The notes under the pieces are model-generated. The model did no database searches, was not told the origin of the DNA, and worked only from the letters and a program-made list of their open reading frames with translations. Positions 27,020 to 34,633 of a stretch of 64,000 bases of DNA are shown here, piece after piece; positions within the stretch are counted from its first letter, which is position 1, and the number at the start of each line of letters is the position of its first letter. The position numbers were made by a program, and so were the translations under genes. This DNA comes from NBLH01 sp050296515. GTDB taxonomy: Bacteria; Bacteroidota; Bacteroidia; Bacteroidales; NBLH01. The stretch is from positions 62,001 through 126,000 of the forward strand of contig JBNKRJ010000023.1 in NCBI GenBank assembly GCA_050296515.1, written 5' to 3'.

Positions 27020-28048
27020 TTATTGATTTTTTATAGCTTCTTTAATATCTATTTTCTCTCCATTTAAATAGGCCACAACGAATGCACCTTTTACTTTAAC
27101 TGCTTTGACAAATTGTTTAGCATCTTCGTATTTTTTAAAACTGCCAACAGCATATTTGTGCCATCCATCGTAGTTTTTGGTGGTAACTTCGTTGGTTCTT
27201 TTATAGAATTTTGCAATTTTCCACTTAGGTAATGGTTTTTTCGAAGCTGCAATTTGAACTTGAAACTCAAGATTGCCTTGTAAACTTCTACTTTCTTCTT
27301 CTTTTTTCTTTCTTTCTTCTTCTTCCAGATCGTTCATTCTTGAACGGGCCTGAGAGGCATATTTACCATTAGGAAAGTCATTTAAATAACTTTGATAAGC
27401 ATAAATAGTGTTCTCACTTTCAGCATTTTGCCAGGCTGTATTTTCTTCTTCTTCCAGCTGTTTTTTTGTTTCTTGATCAAGAAATACCGAATAGGCTTCA
27501 ATTAAACGGTTGATACTTGAAATGTATAGGTTCATTGCCCCTTGCAAATCACTTTTAAGCTTATCATATTGAATGTCTTTTTTTAAATCCTTGGGCGATA
27601 CACTTTTATAAGCTTTCATTTTTCTTTGTGCACCTGCATTGTCTGTTAATGCCTCGTCCATAAGATCATTGGCTTTAGCCTCATCTTCTTCAAAAATAAA
27701 TTTACTTCCATTGATTTTCTCAGAGTAAACATTATAAATCAAAGCATAAGCTTTTTCATAATATAAAGCTTGTCTTATTCTTAGTTCTTTTACCTCAACT
27801 GATTTTTTTTCACCTTTTTTCTTCTTTTTTGTAAAGTATTTCTGAACTTTTTTGTCTTCTTCTTTAATTTGCGATTCGAGTTTATCTCCTTTTGCAATAT
27901 TATCCTTTGCTCTTTTTAGCTGATCCTGTTCTCCTGAAGAAAGGTGATCTTCCATAAAAGAAAACAGGTCGGTACCTTGCGCATAAAGATTTGGAGTAAA
28001 TACAAATCCTAATAAGGTCAAAAATGTAATGATGGTCAGCTTTTTCAT
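27020..28048 (-). CDS. Exported coiled-coil protein with C-terminal SPOR-like domain
   Basis: A 342-residue protein with a signal peptide (ends near PNLYAQ). Residues about 25-250 are mostly helical and charged, including KVQKYFTKKKKKGEKKS. The C-terminal 85 residues form a SPOR-like domain (LEFQVQIAASKKPLPKW, HKYAVGSFKKYEDAKQFVKAV), which binds denuded peptidoglycan in relatives. It is the first gene of the operon with the OmpA gene 26 bp downstream. Together, SPOR and OmpA modules point to a peptidoglycan-linked complex. A minus-strand promoter candidate at 28138-28145 lies upstream. Confidence 0.75.
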   Translation of the reverse strand: MKKLTIITFLTLLGFVFTPNLYAQGTDLFSFMEDHLSSGEQDQLKRAKDNIAKGDKLESQIKEEDKKVQKYFTKKKKKGEKKSVEVKELRIRQALYYEKAYALIYNVYSEKINGSKFIFEEDEAKANDLMDEALTDNAGAQRKMKAYKSVSPKDLKKDIQYDKLKSDLQGAMNLYISSINRLIEAYSVFLDQETKKQLEEEENTAWQNAESENTIYAYQSYLNDFPNGKYASQARSRMNDLEEEERKKKEEESRSLQGNLEFQVQIAASKKPLPKWKIAKFYKRTNEVTTKNYDGWHKYAVGSFKKYEDAKQFVKAVKVKGAFVVAYLNGEKIDIKEAIKNQ

Positions 28049-28137
28049 TGTTCTAACTTTTTTAGATTGATTGATTGTGATTTTGGGCTACGCCCATTGC
28101 ATTTAATTAATACGCAATTATTTTGCCAATTAACAAA

Positions 28138-28145
28138 CAAATATA
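28138..28145 (-). promoter_or_regulatory. Bacteroidota -7 element for the SPOR/OmpA/PP2C operon
   Basis: The minus strand reads TATATTTG, about 90 bp upstream of the SPOR gene ATG. A CAAA block (28170-28173) 24 bp farther may be the -33 element. The resulting leader contains a small perfect hairpin, TGGGC-TAC-GCCCA, at 28084-28096. Confidence 0.45.
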
Positions 28146-28195
28146 AGTATATGTATTAACAATCATAAACAAAACAAGAAAATCGTTCTTATTTT

Positions 28196-28218
28196 AAGCC
28201 TCCAAATTAGGCTTTTTT
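28196..28218 (+). terminator. Orphan terminator-like hairpin upstream of rseC
   Basis: AAGCCT (28196-28201), a 7-nt loop and AGGCTT (28209-28214) followed by a run of T make a typical small intrinsic terminator reading on the plus strand. No plus-strand gene lies upstream in this divergent gap, so it may end an unannotated small RNA or be a chance hairpin. Confidence 0.4.
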
Positions 28219-28365
28219 GCCAAAACCAGAAAAAAAAGCTTCTGTTAGTGTTTTATTTTTGCACAATTAAATTGTTAGGGGATAATTCTAATTTTTTTCC
28301 TTAAAAAAGCTGAACGACTTGAAAAAAGTCATGTTTAGCGTTTAGAATTTCTATTACCTTGCACC

Positions 28366-28440
28366 GAAAATTTCAATATTTGATGGCGTGTTACAACACA
28401 ATCTAAAAACAAGTGTGTGTGTTTTTTTAGATTGTGTCAG
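28366..28440 (+). ncRNA. Candidate leader/small RNA with long hairpin upstream of rseC
   Basis: A 13-bp perfect stem runs ACACAATCTAAAA / TTTTAGATTGTGT (28396-28408 with 28425-28437) around a loop rich in GT. It follows a -7-like sequence TACCTTGCACCG (28355-28366), a one-base-short form of the strong Bacteroidota promoter. It could be a small RNA, a transcription attenuator or an operator. Nothing else coding is seen in the 28049-28583 gap. Confidence 0.35.
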
Positions 28441-28533
28441 TATGTTGATAAAGTGATACTTAATAGTTTTTTAGAGTTATTTATATTCGGTATAAATTAG
28501 GAAATCCGAGTCTAAAAAGTGCTGAAAAATTCG

Positions 28534-28562
28534 TTTGGTTTATATTAACATATTTACATTTG
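28534..28562 (+). promoter_or_regulatory. Bacteroidota promoter of the rseC-rnf operon
   Basis: TTTG at 28534-28537, 17 bp, and TACATTTG at 28555-28562 match the consensus. The transcription start would be near 28569, which excludes the TTG at 28560 as start of rseC and favours the ATG at 28584 (preceded by AAAAGGAAA). Confidence 0.6.
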
Positions 28563-28583
28563 CGCATCAAAACCAAAAGGAAA

Positions 28584-29003
28584 ATGAGCGCAGCAAAAAT
28601 CATTGAACATGCTGGTGTAGTTAAAAAAGTTGATGATGATTCTATTATTGTAAGTATCATTAAAAACTCTGGTTGTGCTTCGTGCGAAGCTAAGGGCTCT
28701 TGCAATGTATCCGAAGTTGAAGAAAAAGAAATTGAAATTAGAAAGTTTAGCGAAAAATATTCTGTAGGTGAACACGTAGCAGTTTTTTTTAGCGAATCTC
28801 TTGGATATAGAGCTTTGTTTTTAGGATATGTTTTACCTTTTCTTATAGTATTAGCAATTCTAATTGCTTTAACTGTTGCTGGTGTTGATGAAGGCATGGC
28901 TGGGCTTTTTGCACTTGGTTCATTAATACCTTATTATTTAGCACTTTTCTTAACAAGAAATAGACAACGAAATAAATTTTCCTTTTCAATAAAGAAGATG
29001 TAA
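28584..29003 (+). CDS. RseC/MucC family membrane protein
   Basis: A 139-residue protein starting at the ATG 28584 (a TTG eight codons earlier lies inside the promoter). It has a cysteine cluster GCASCEAKGSC (Cys31, 34 and 40), then two hydrophobic segments (ALFLGYVLPFLIVLAILIAL and MAGLFALGSLIPYYLALFL), the layout of PF04246. RseC proteins work with the Rnf-type reducing system in SoxR reduction and thiamine/redox-linked processes. It is commonly the first gene of the Bacteroidota rnf operon and may pass electrons through its cysteines. Only 47 bp separates it from rnfB. Confidence 0.85.
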   Translation: MSAAKIIEHAGVVKKVDDDSIIVSIIKNSGCASCEAKGSCNVSEVEEKEIEIRKFSEKYSVGEHVAVFFSESLGYRALFLGYVLPFLIVLAILIALTVAGVDEGMAGLFALGSLIPYYLALFLTRNRQRNKFSFSIKKM

Positions 29004-29050
29004 AGATTCTTTTTTTTTTAAGGTGAATTCTAATATATAAAAGCAGTATT

Positions 29051-29995
29051 ATGAGTGATATAGTTATTTATACAATTTTTACCGTAAGTTCTATTGGGGT
29101 AGTCGCAGCCATAATTTTATATGCTGCAGCACAAAAATTTAAGGTTTTTGAAGATCCCAGAATTGATGAGGTAGAAGAAGCACTTCCTAGTGCCAATTGT
29201 GGAGGATGTGGATATCCAGGTTGTAGGAATTTTGCTGAGGAATGTGTGAAGGCAGAGAACCTTGATGAACTATTTTGCCCTGTAGGAGGAAATGATTTGA
29301 TGAAGCAGGTGGCAACTATTCTTGGTAAAGATGCGGTTGAGAAAGCTCCACAGGTTGCTGTTATAAGATGTTCCGGTTCATTTGAACATCGTCCGAGAGT
29401 AAATAATTATGATGGAGCTCACAACTGTACAATAAATGCACAACTTTATAGTGGAGATACTGGTTGTGAGAATGGTTGTTTAGGACTTGGAGAATGCGTT
29501 GATGCCTGTACTTTTGATGCTATGTACATGGATGAAAAAACAGGATTGCCTGTTGTTATTGAAGATAAATGTACTTCTTGTGGTGATTGTGTTCGTGCAT
29601 GCCCTAAAGATATAATTGAACTTCGTAATAAAGGAAAGAAAGACAGGAGAATTTTTGTTTCATGTATTAACGTTGACAAAGGCGGAGTAGCCAGGAAGAA
29701 TTGCGAAGTGGCTTGTATTGGTTGTACAAAATGCGAAAAGGAATGTAAGTTTGACGCAATTAAAATTGAGAACTTCTTAGCATACATTGATTTTAATAAA
29801 TGCGTTTTGTGTAGAAAATGTGCACCAGTTTGTCCAACAAATGCAATTCTTGAAATAAATTTTCCTCCAAAGAAAGTTAGGGAACCTAAGGTTGAGGAAA
29901 AAGAAGCTGTTGCTGAAAACACTGGAAGCGAAAATACCAACTTGGTGGACCTGGCTAAAAAGAACAACGATTCAGAAAAAGAAGAAAATAAATAA
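29051..29995 (+). CDS. rnfB: Rnf complex subunit B, multi-cluster ferredoxin
   Basis: A 314-residue protein. An N-terminal membrane helix (about 4-24) is followed by the Rnf signature SANCGGCGYPGC (Cys50, 53, 58) with Cys76 completing a [4Fe-4S] cluster. Several ferredoxin motifs follow, such as CTSCGDCVRACP, CIGCTKCEKEC and CVLCRKCAPVCP. RnfB is the likely entry point for electrons from reduced ferredoxin. The long form with extra clusters and a charged C-terminal tail is usual for Bacteroidota and acetogens. It is the second gene of the operon with 30 bp to rnfC. Confidence 0.95.
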   Translation: MSDIVIYTIFTVSSIGVVAAIILYAAAQKFKVFEDPRIDEVEEALPSANCGGCGYPGCRNFAEECVKAENLDELFCPVGGNDLMKQVATILGKDAVEKAPQVAVIRCSGSFEHRPRVNNYDGAHNCTINAQLYSGDTGCENGCLGLGECVDACTFDAMYMDEKTGLPVVIEDKCTSCGDCVRACPKDIIELRNKGKKDRRIFVSCINVDKGGVARKNCEVACIGCTKCEKECKFDAIKIENFLAYIDFNKCVLCRKCAPVCPTNAILEINFPPKKVREPKVEEKEAVAENTGSENTNLVDLAKKNNDSEKEENK

Positions 29996-30025
29996 TTAGT
30001 AATAAACGACTTAAAATATACGCTG

Positions 30026-31357
30026 ATGCTAAAAACATTTGCAAAAGGTGGTGTTCATCCACCAGAGAACAAATTATCAGCAGAACAGGCTATTGAAGTA
30101 TTACCTGTTCCTAAAACAGTAACAATTCCTATTTCGCAGCACATTGGTGCCCCTGCTACAGTAGTTGTGAAGAAGAACGATGAAGTGAAAGTAGGCCAGG
30201 TTATTGCAAAAAGCTCTGGTTTTGTTTCAGCAAACATCCATTCTTCTGTTTCAGGCAAGGTAACTAAAGTTGATTCCATTATGGACAGCAGTGGTTATCG
30301 AAGACAATCTGTAGTTATTCAGGTTGAGGGCGATGAATGGGAAGAATCAATCATTAAAGATGGTGGTGTAAAACGGGATTTTGATTTTACCTCTGAGGAA
30401 ATCATTCGAAAGGTAGGAGAAGCAGGAATCGTTGGTTTAGGCGGGGCCACCTTCCCATCGCAGGTAAAGCTTTCGGTGCCAAAAGGAATGACAGCAGAAG
30501 TCCTTATCATTAACGGAGTTGAATGCGAACCTTATCTTACTTCAGATCATCGATTAATGCTTGAAAAAGCAGAAGAAATGCTGGTAGGCGTTAAGATTTT
30601 GATGAAAGCGTTAAAAGTAGAAAAGGCAATTATTGGCATTGAGAACAATAAAAAAGATGCTATTGAACTTTTGGAAAAGGTATCAAAAGAGTTTGATGGT
30701 ATTGCGGTTCAGGCATTGAAAGTAATGTATCCGCAAGGTGGTGAAAAACAGTTGATTAAAGCATTAATTAACAGAGAGGTTCCTTCTGGTGGATTGCCAA
30801 TTGCAGTTGGTGCTGTTGTGCATAATGTAGGTACTGCCTTTGCTGTTTACGAAGCGGTTCAAAAAAATAAACCATTGTTTGAAAGGGTTGTAACCGTAAC
30901 AGGTAAATCTGTAAAAAAACCTGCAAACTTTATGGTCAGAATAGGAACTTCTGTCAATGAGTTAATTGAAGCAGCAGGAGGTTTACCTGAAGATACAGGA
31001 AAAGTAATAAGTGGTGGACCAATGATGGGGAAAGCTTTAAATACTACTGATGTTCCTGTTACAAAAGGTACATCCGGTATTTTAATTCTTCCTGAAGGAG
31101 AATCTCGTCGTGGAAAAGTAATGGATTGTATCCGTTGTTCTAAGTGTGTTGGTGTATGTCCAATGGGATTAGAGCCTTATCTTTTAATGCCGCTTGTTGA
31201 AAAGGCAATTTACGACAGAGCTGAAAAAGAGAAAGTAATGGATTGTATTGAGTGTGGTTCGTGTAGTTACACATGTCCTTCATTCAGGCCGCTTTTAGAT
31301 TATATCAGATTAGGGAAAGCTGAAGTGGGTAAAATAATTAGATCCAGAAAGGCGTAA
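30026..31357 (+). CDS. rnfC: Rnf complex subunit C, NADH-binding flavo/Fe-S subunit
   Basis: A 443-residue cytoplasmic-face subunit. The N-terminus KGGVHPPENK is the family signature. The NADH/FMN-binding core (GLGGATFPSQVKLSVPK, INGVECEPYLTSDHRLM) is followed by the SLBB-like region, and two [4Fe-4S] motifs CIRCSKCVGVCP and CIECGSCSYTCP are at the C-terminus. It accepts electrons from the other Rnf subunits and reduces NAD. The length is standard. It is 54 bp from rnfD. Confidence 0.97.
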   Translation: MLKTFAKGGVHPPENKLSAEQAIEVLPVPKTVTIPISQHIGAPATVVVKKNDEVKVGQVIAKSSGFVSANIHSSVSGKVTKVDSIMDSSGYRRQSVVIQVEGDEWEESIIKDGGVKRDFDFTSEEIIRKVGEAGIVGLGGATFPSQVKLSVPKGMTAEVLIINGVECEPYLTSDHRLMLEKAEEMLVGVKILMKALKVEKAIIGIENNKKDAIELLEKVSKEFDGIAVQALKVMYPQGGEKQLIKALINREVPSGGLPIAVGAVVHNVGTAFAVYEAVQKNKPLFERVVTVTGKSVKKPANFMVRIGTSVNELIEAAGGLPEDTGKVISGGPMMGKALNTTDVPVTKGTSGILILPEGESRRGKVMDCIRCSKCVGVCPMGLEPYLLMPLVEKAIYDRAEKEKVMDCIECGSCSYTCPSFRPLLDYIRLGKAEVGKIIRSRKA

Positions 31358-31411
31358 GCTGTAAAAATATAACTCAAACCTTATTAAGAACTGTTTAATA
31401 AATATCTGTAA

Positions 31412-32413
31412 ATGAGTAAATTATTAACTGTTGCACATTCACCACATAATTATGGGAAAGACACCATAAAATCGTTAATGTATGGGGTGATAATTGCACT
31501 TATCCCAACGTTAGCAGTGTCTGTCTATTTTTTTGGATTAGGTACATTGATTGTTACATTAACCGCCGTTGCTTCGGCAATGATTTTCGAATATTTAATT
31601 AGCAAATTTTTATTAAAAAAGGAACCAACGTTAGCGGATGGTTCAGCCATCATAACAGGATTGCTATTGGCTTTTAACGTTCCATCGAATCTTCCAATTG
31701 GAATTATTATTATTGGAGCATTAGTAGCTATAGGAATTGGGAAAATGACATTTGGAGGCTTAGGAAATAACCCGTTTAACCCCGCACTTGTCGGACGTGT
31801 ATTCTTATTAGTTTCATTTCCGGTTCCGATGACTAGCTGGCCGGTGCCAATTGCATCAAGAATGAGCTATCTGGATGCAATGACTGGAGCAACTCCTCTT
31901 GGTGTTATGAAAGAAGGGCTTAAAAATGGCGAGCAAATATCTACATTGATGGAGCAAATTCCTTCGCATATGCAGCTTTTTATTGGTAACATGGGAGGTT
32001 CGCTTGGTGAAGTTGCTGGAGTAGCATTGGTTCTTGGGTTTGTTTATATGCTTATTAAAAAGGTGATTACCTGGCATATACCGGTTTCAATTGTTGGAAC
32101 AATAGCAATATTCACTGGTATTTTGTGGTTGGTTGATCCTACAAAAAATGCCGATCCATTGTTTCATATTCTAACTGGAGGTGTTCTTCTGGGGGCAATA
32201 TTTATGGCAACCGATTATGTTTCCTCGCCAATGAGTACTAAAGGGCAATTGATATTTGGTGTGGGTATTGGAATATTGACTGTTTTAATTCGTGTGGCTG
32301 GAGCATATCCGGAAGGTGTTTCATTTGCAATTTTAATTATGAATGCCTTTGTTCCATTAATTAATATGTATTTTAAACCTAAACGATTTGGGGAGGTTGT
32401 TAAAAATGGCTAG
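31412..32413 (+). CDS. rnfD: Rnf complex subunit D, membrane flavoprotein
   Basis: A 333-residue protein with about ten membrane segments. The covalent FMN site is visible in DAMTGATPLG with Thr161 as the expected attachment residue. The segment FGGLGNNPFNPALVGR is conserved in RnfD/NqrB. It forms the ion channel part of the complex. Its stop codon overlaps the start of rnfG by 8 bp, so the two are translationally coupled. Confidence 0.97.
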   Translation: MSKLLTVAHSPHNYGKDTIKSLMYGVIIALIPTLAVSVYFFGLGTLIVTLTAVASAMIFEYLISKFLLKKEPTLADGSAIITGLLLAFNVPSNLPIGIIIIGALVAIGIGKMTFGGLGNNPFNPALVGRVFLLVSFPVPMTSWPVPIASRMSYLDAMTGATPLGVMKEGLKNGEQISTLMEQIPSHMQLFIGNMGGSLGEVAGVALVLGFVYMLIKKVITWHIPVSIVGTIAIFTGILWLVDPTKNADPLFHILTGGVLLGAIFMATDYVSSPMSTKGQLIFGVGIGILTVLIRVAGAYPEGVSFAILIMNAFVPLINMYFKPKRFGEVVKNG

Positions 32414-32993
32414 TAAAACAGAATCAACATTACAAAATATGGTCCTGGCACTTTTTATTGTTGCTTTAATTTCTGCAACATCGCTGGGTTACATTTATGA
32501 GTTAACAAAAGGGCCAATTGATCAGGCTAAATTGCAAAAGAAACTTGCTGCTATACAGGTAGTTGTGCCTGCGTTTACGAACGATCCTAACAAAGATATG
32601 TTCATGCTTGCAAGTGATGTTGAAGGCGATAGCCTTGAGTGTTATCCTGCCTATAATAATGATCAACTTGTTGGAACTGCTGTAAAAACTTTTAGTGATA
32701 AAGGGTTTTCAAAGCGTATTTATATTATGGTAGGATTTTTACCTGATGGAACAATTAAGAATATACAGGTGCTTGACCATGGTGAAACTCCAGGTTTGGG
32801 AGATAAGATGTCGAAAAAGAAATCGACTTGGAGCGAGCAGTTTAACGACAAAAATCCTGGTAGTTTTAAGCTAAAGGTAAAAAAGGATGGTGGTGATGTG
32901 GATGCAATTACAGCTGCAACTATCTCATCAAGAGCATTTACCGAAGCAGTAGACAGGGCTTATAAAGCGTTAATGGCAAATAGTAAGAATTAA
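32406..32993 (+). CDS. rnfG: Rnf complex subunit G, covalent flavoprotein
   Basis: A 195-residue protein with one membrane helix (about 13-32) and an FMN-binding domain. The covalent attachment motif reads DAITAATISSRAF, a variant of the usual SGAT with Thr172 as the probable attachment residue. The ATG at 32406 is preferred to a TTG at 32388 because the family begins here and the overlap with rnfD is then 8 bp. The motif ETPGLGDKM upstream is conserved. It lies in the periplasm and passes electrons within the complex. Confidence 0.95.
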   Translation: MASKTESTLQNMVLALFIVALISATSLGYIYELTKGPIDQAKLQKKLAAIQVVVPAFTNDPNKDMFMLASDVEGDSLECYPAYNNDQLVGTAVKTFSDKGFSKRIYIMVGFLPDGTIKNIQVLDHGETPGLGDKMSKKKSTWSEQFNDKNPGSFKLKVKKDGGDVDAITAATISSRAFTEAVDRAYKALMANSKN

Positions 32994-33030
32994 TTAAAAA
33001 AATAAGTTTAAAGATAAAATAGATGATTGT

Positions 33031-33057
33031 GATTAAATCCCGATGAGTGATTTAATC
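33031..33057. repeat. Perfect inverted repeat in the rnfG-rnfE spacer
   Basis: GATTAAATC (33031-33039) and GATTTAATC (33049-33057) are a perfect 9-bp inverted repeat with a 9-nt loop. It lies in the 99-bp gap inside the operon. No T-run follows, so it is unlikely to be a terminator; it may be an RNA-processing or stability hairpin. Confidence 0.5.
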
Positions 33058-33086
33058 TAGAATCTATAATCTAATATCTAAAATCT
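33052..33086. repeat. Tandem heptanucleotide repeat in the rnfG-rnfE spacer
   Basis: Five degenerate units of the form N-AATCTA follow one another (TAATCTA, GAATCTA, TAATCTA, ATATCTA, AAATCTG). They end just before the rnfE ATG (33093). The array could vary in length by slippage and change the spacing or translation of rnfE. Confidence 0.55.
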
Positions 33087-33092
33087 GGTTTC

Positions 33093-33680
33093 ATGAATCG
33101 ATTACAAATATTCACCCGAGGGTTTTTAAAGGAAAATGCTGTTTTTGTGCTGATTTTAGGGATGTGTCCTACCTTAGGAACTACTACTTCGGCGATTAAT
33201 GGACTTGCAATGGGTTTAGCAACCACTTTTGTGCTGGTAATGTCTAACATTGTGGTTTCATTAATCAAAAGTTTTATTCCTGATAAGGTTCGTATTCCTG
33301 CCTTTATTGTGATTATAGCAACCTTTGTTACAATTGTTGAGTTAACCATGCAGGCTTTTGTTCCTGATTTATTTGATGTATTAGGATTATTTATTCCACT
33401 TATTGTTGTAAACTGTTTAATTCTTGGACGTGCTGAGGCTTTTGCTTCAAAAAACAATGTACTTGATTCAGTTATTGACGGCTTAGGAATGGGATTGGGC
33501 TTTGCAATGGCTCTGACTATACTGGGTGCAATACGTGAGGTAATTGGTAGTGGTGCGTTATTTGGCTTTAAATTTATGAGTGGAGATGGAATGTTGGCTT
33601 TTGTGTTAGCTCCTGGTGCGTTCATAGTGCTAGGTTACTTAATTGCTCTTGTACAAAAAGCAAATAAAAAAAATGCCTAA
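33093..33680 (+). CDS. rnfE: Rnf complex subunit E, membrane protein
   Basis: A 195-residue protein with six membrane segments; the family marks are ENAVFVLILGMCPTLGTTTS and VVNCLILGRAEAFASKN. RnfE pairs with RnfA to form the pseudo-symmetric membrane core, including a [2Fe-2S] site formed by cysteines of both (Cys in LGMCP and VNCLILGRAE). It is preceded by the heptad-repeat spacer. The gap to rnfA is 62 bp. Confidence 0.95.
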   Translation: MNRLQIFTRGFLKENAVFVLILGMCPTLGTTTSAINGLAMGLATTFVLVMSNIVVSLIKSFIPDKVRIPAFIVIIATFVTIVELTMQAFVPDLFDVLGLFIPLIVVNCLILGRAEAFASKNNVLDSVIDGLGMGLGFAMALTILGAIREVIGSGALFGFKFMSGDGMLAFVLAPGAFIVLGYLIALVQKANKKNA

Positions 33681-33742
33681 GAGTTAGGTTCTAAATACTA
33701 AATTTGAAATAAAGATTAAGAATATAATTAACTAGATACATC

Positions 33743-34318
33743 ATGGAATATGTATATATAATAATAGGGGCAATTTTTGTAAACAACGTCGTACTATCTA
33801 AATTTCTAGGCGTCTGTCCATTTATTGGAGTTTCAAAAAAGGTTGATACAGCGGTTGGTATGACTGGTGCCGTTACATTTGTTATGGTTATTGCCACAAT
33901 GGTAACTTATCTGATACAAAAGTTCGTTCTTGTAAAATATGGTATACAGTACATGCAGACAATTACTTTTATATTGGTGATTGCTTCATTGGTTCAGTTA
34001 GTTGAAATTATATTAAAAAAAGTGAGCCCTGCATTATTCCAGGCTTTAGGTATTTTCTTGCCACTGATAACTACCAACTGTGCTGTGCTTGGTGTAGCTA
34101 TTTTAGCAGTAGGAAATAAAGATTTTGGCTTATTAGAAAGTGTTGTGTTTGCCCTGGCAAATGCTCTTGGGTTTGGCTTGGCTCTTATTGTTTTCTCAGG
34201 AATCAGAGAGCATATGGAATTATCAAATATTCCTAAAGGAATGAAAGGTGTTCCAATTGCATTTGTTGTAGCAGGTATTTTGGCACTTGCTTTTATGGGA
34301 TTTACTGGATTAGCTTAA
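33743..34318 (+). CDS. rnfA: Rnf complex subunit A, membrane protein
   Basis: A 191-residue protein with six membrane segments. NNVVLSKFLGVCPFIGVSKK and LITTNCAVLGVAIL are the RnfA marks, with the two cysteines expected to share a cluster with RnfE. It is the last gene of the operon and is followed by a strong terminator (34343-34371). The gene order B-C-D-G-E-A after rseC is the standard Bacteroidota arrangement. Confidence 0.97.
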   Translation: MEYVYIIIGAIFVNNVVLSKFLGVCPFIGVSKKVDTAVGMTGAVTFVMVIATMVTYLIQKFVLVKYGIQYMQTITFILVIASLVQLVEIILKKVSPALFQALGIFLPLITTNCAVLGVAILAVGNKDFGLLESVVFALANALGFGLALIVFSGIREHMELSNIPKGMKGVPIAFVVAGILALAFMGFTGLA

Positions 34319-34342
34319 AAATAAAATATTTAACATATTTTG

Positions 34343-34371
34343 AGCCTGGCAATTTCTTGTCAGGCTTTTTT
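34343..34371 (+). terminator. Intrinsic terminator after rnfA
   Basis: AGCCTG(G)CAA pairs with TTGTCAGGCT around a short loop, followed by a run of T. It lies 25 bp after the rnfA stop. The following gap to 34633 shows only a weak promoter-like TGAATTTG (34590-34597) for glyA; I see no riboswitch. Confidence 0.75.
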
Positions 34372-34633
34372 ACATATTAGATAGAAAAGGGGGCAATTGA
34401 TATGAACTTATAACTAAAACTAATTTATCTCTGCATGTTGTATATTTTCACATTTTCGTCAATATTGGTGTTATTTTATTCGTTTTTTTATTGATAAGCT
34501 AAGAGATTATTCTGATTTTCACTTTATTTAGCTGATATTTATCATTTTTATTTGTATTGCACATCCCTTTTAATTATTTATTTTTGTTGTGAATTTGCAT
34601 TATTAATACATCATTAAAAATCAAAATACAATC

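Noticed and set aside
24939..28048. Type IX secretion locus (PorE-like OmpA and SPOR neighbours)
   Set aside because: The domain order is suggestive, but no PorK/L/M/N, PorV or C-terminal signal is visible in the window, so the claim was not made.
29446..29967. 173-codon frame antisense to rnfB
   Set aside because: Mirror of the Cys-rich RnfB codons; rnfB has full family evidence.
34372..34633. Riboswitch upstream of glyA
   Set aside because: No glycine, THF or other aptamer pattern could be seen in this AT-rich leader.
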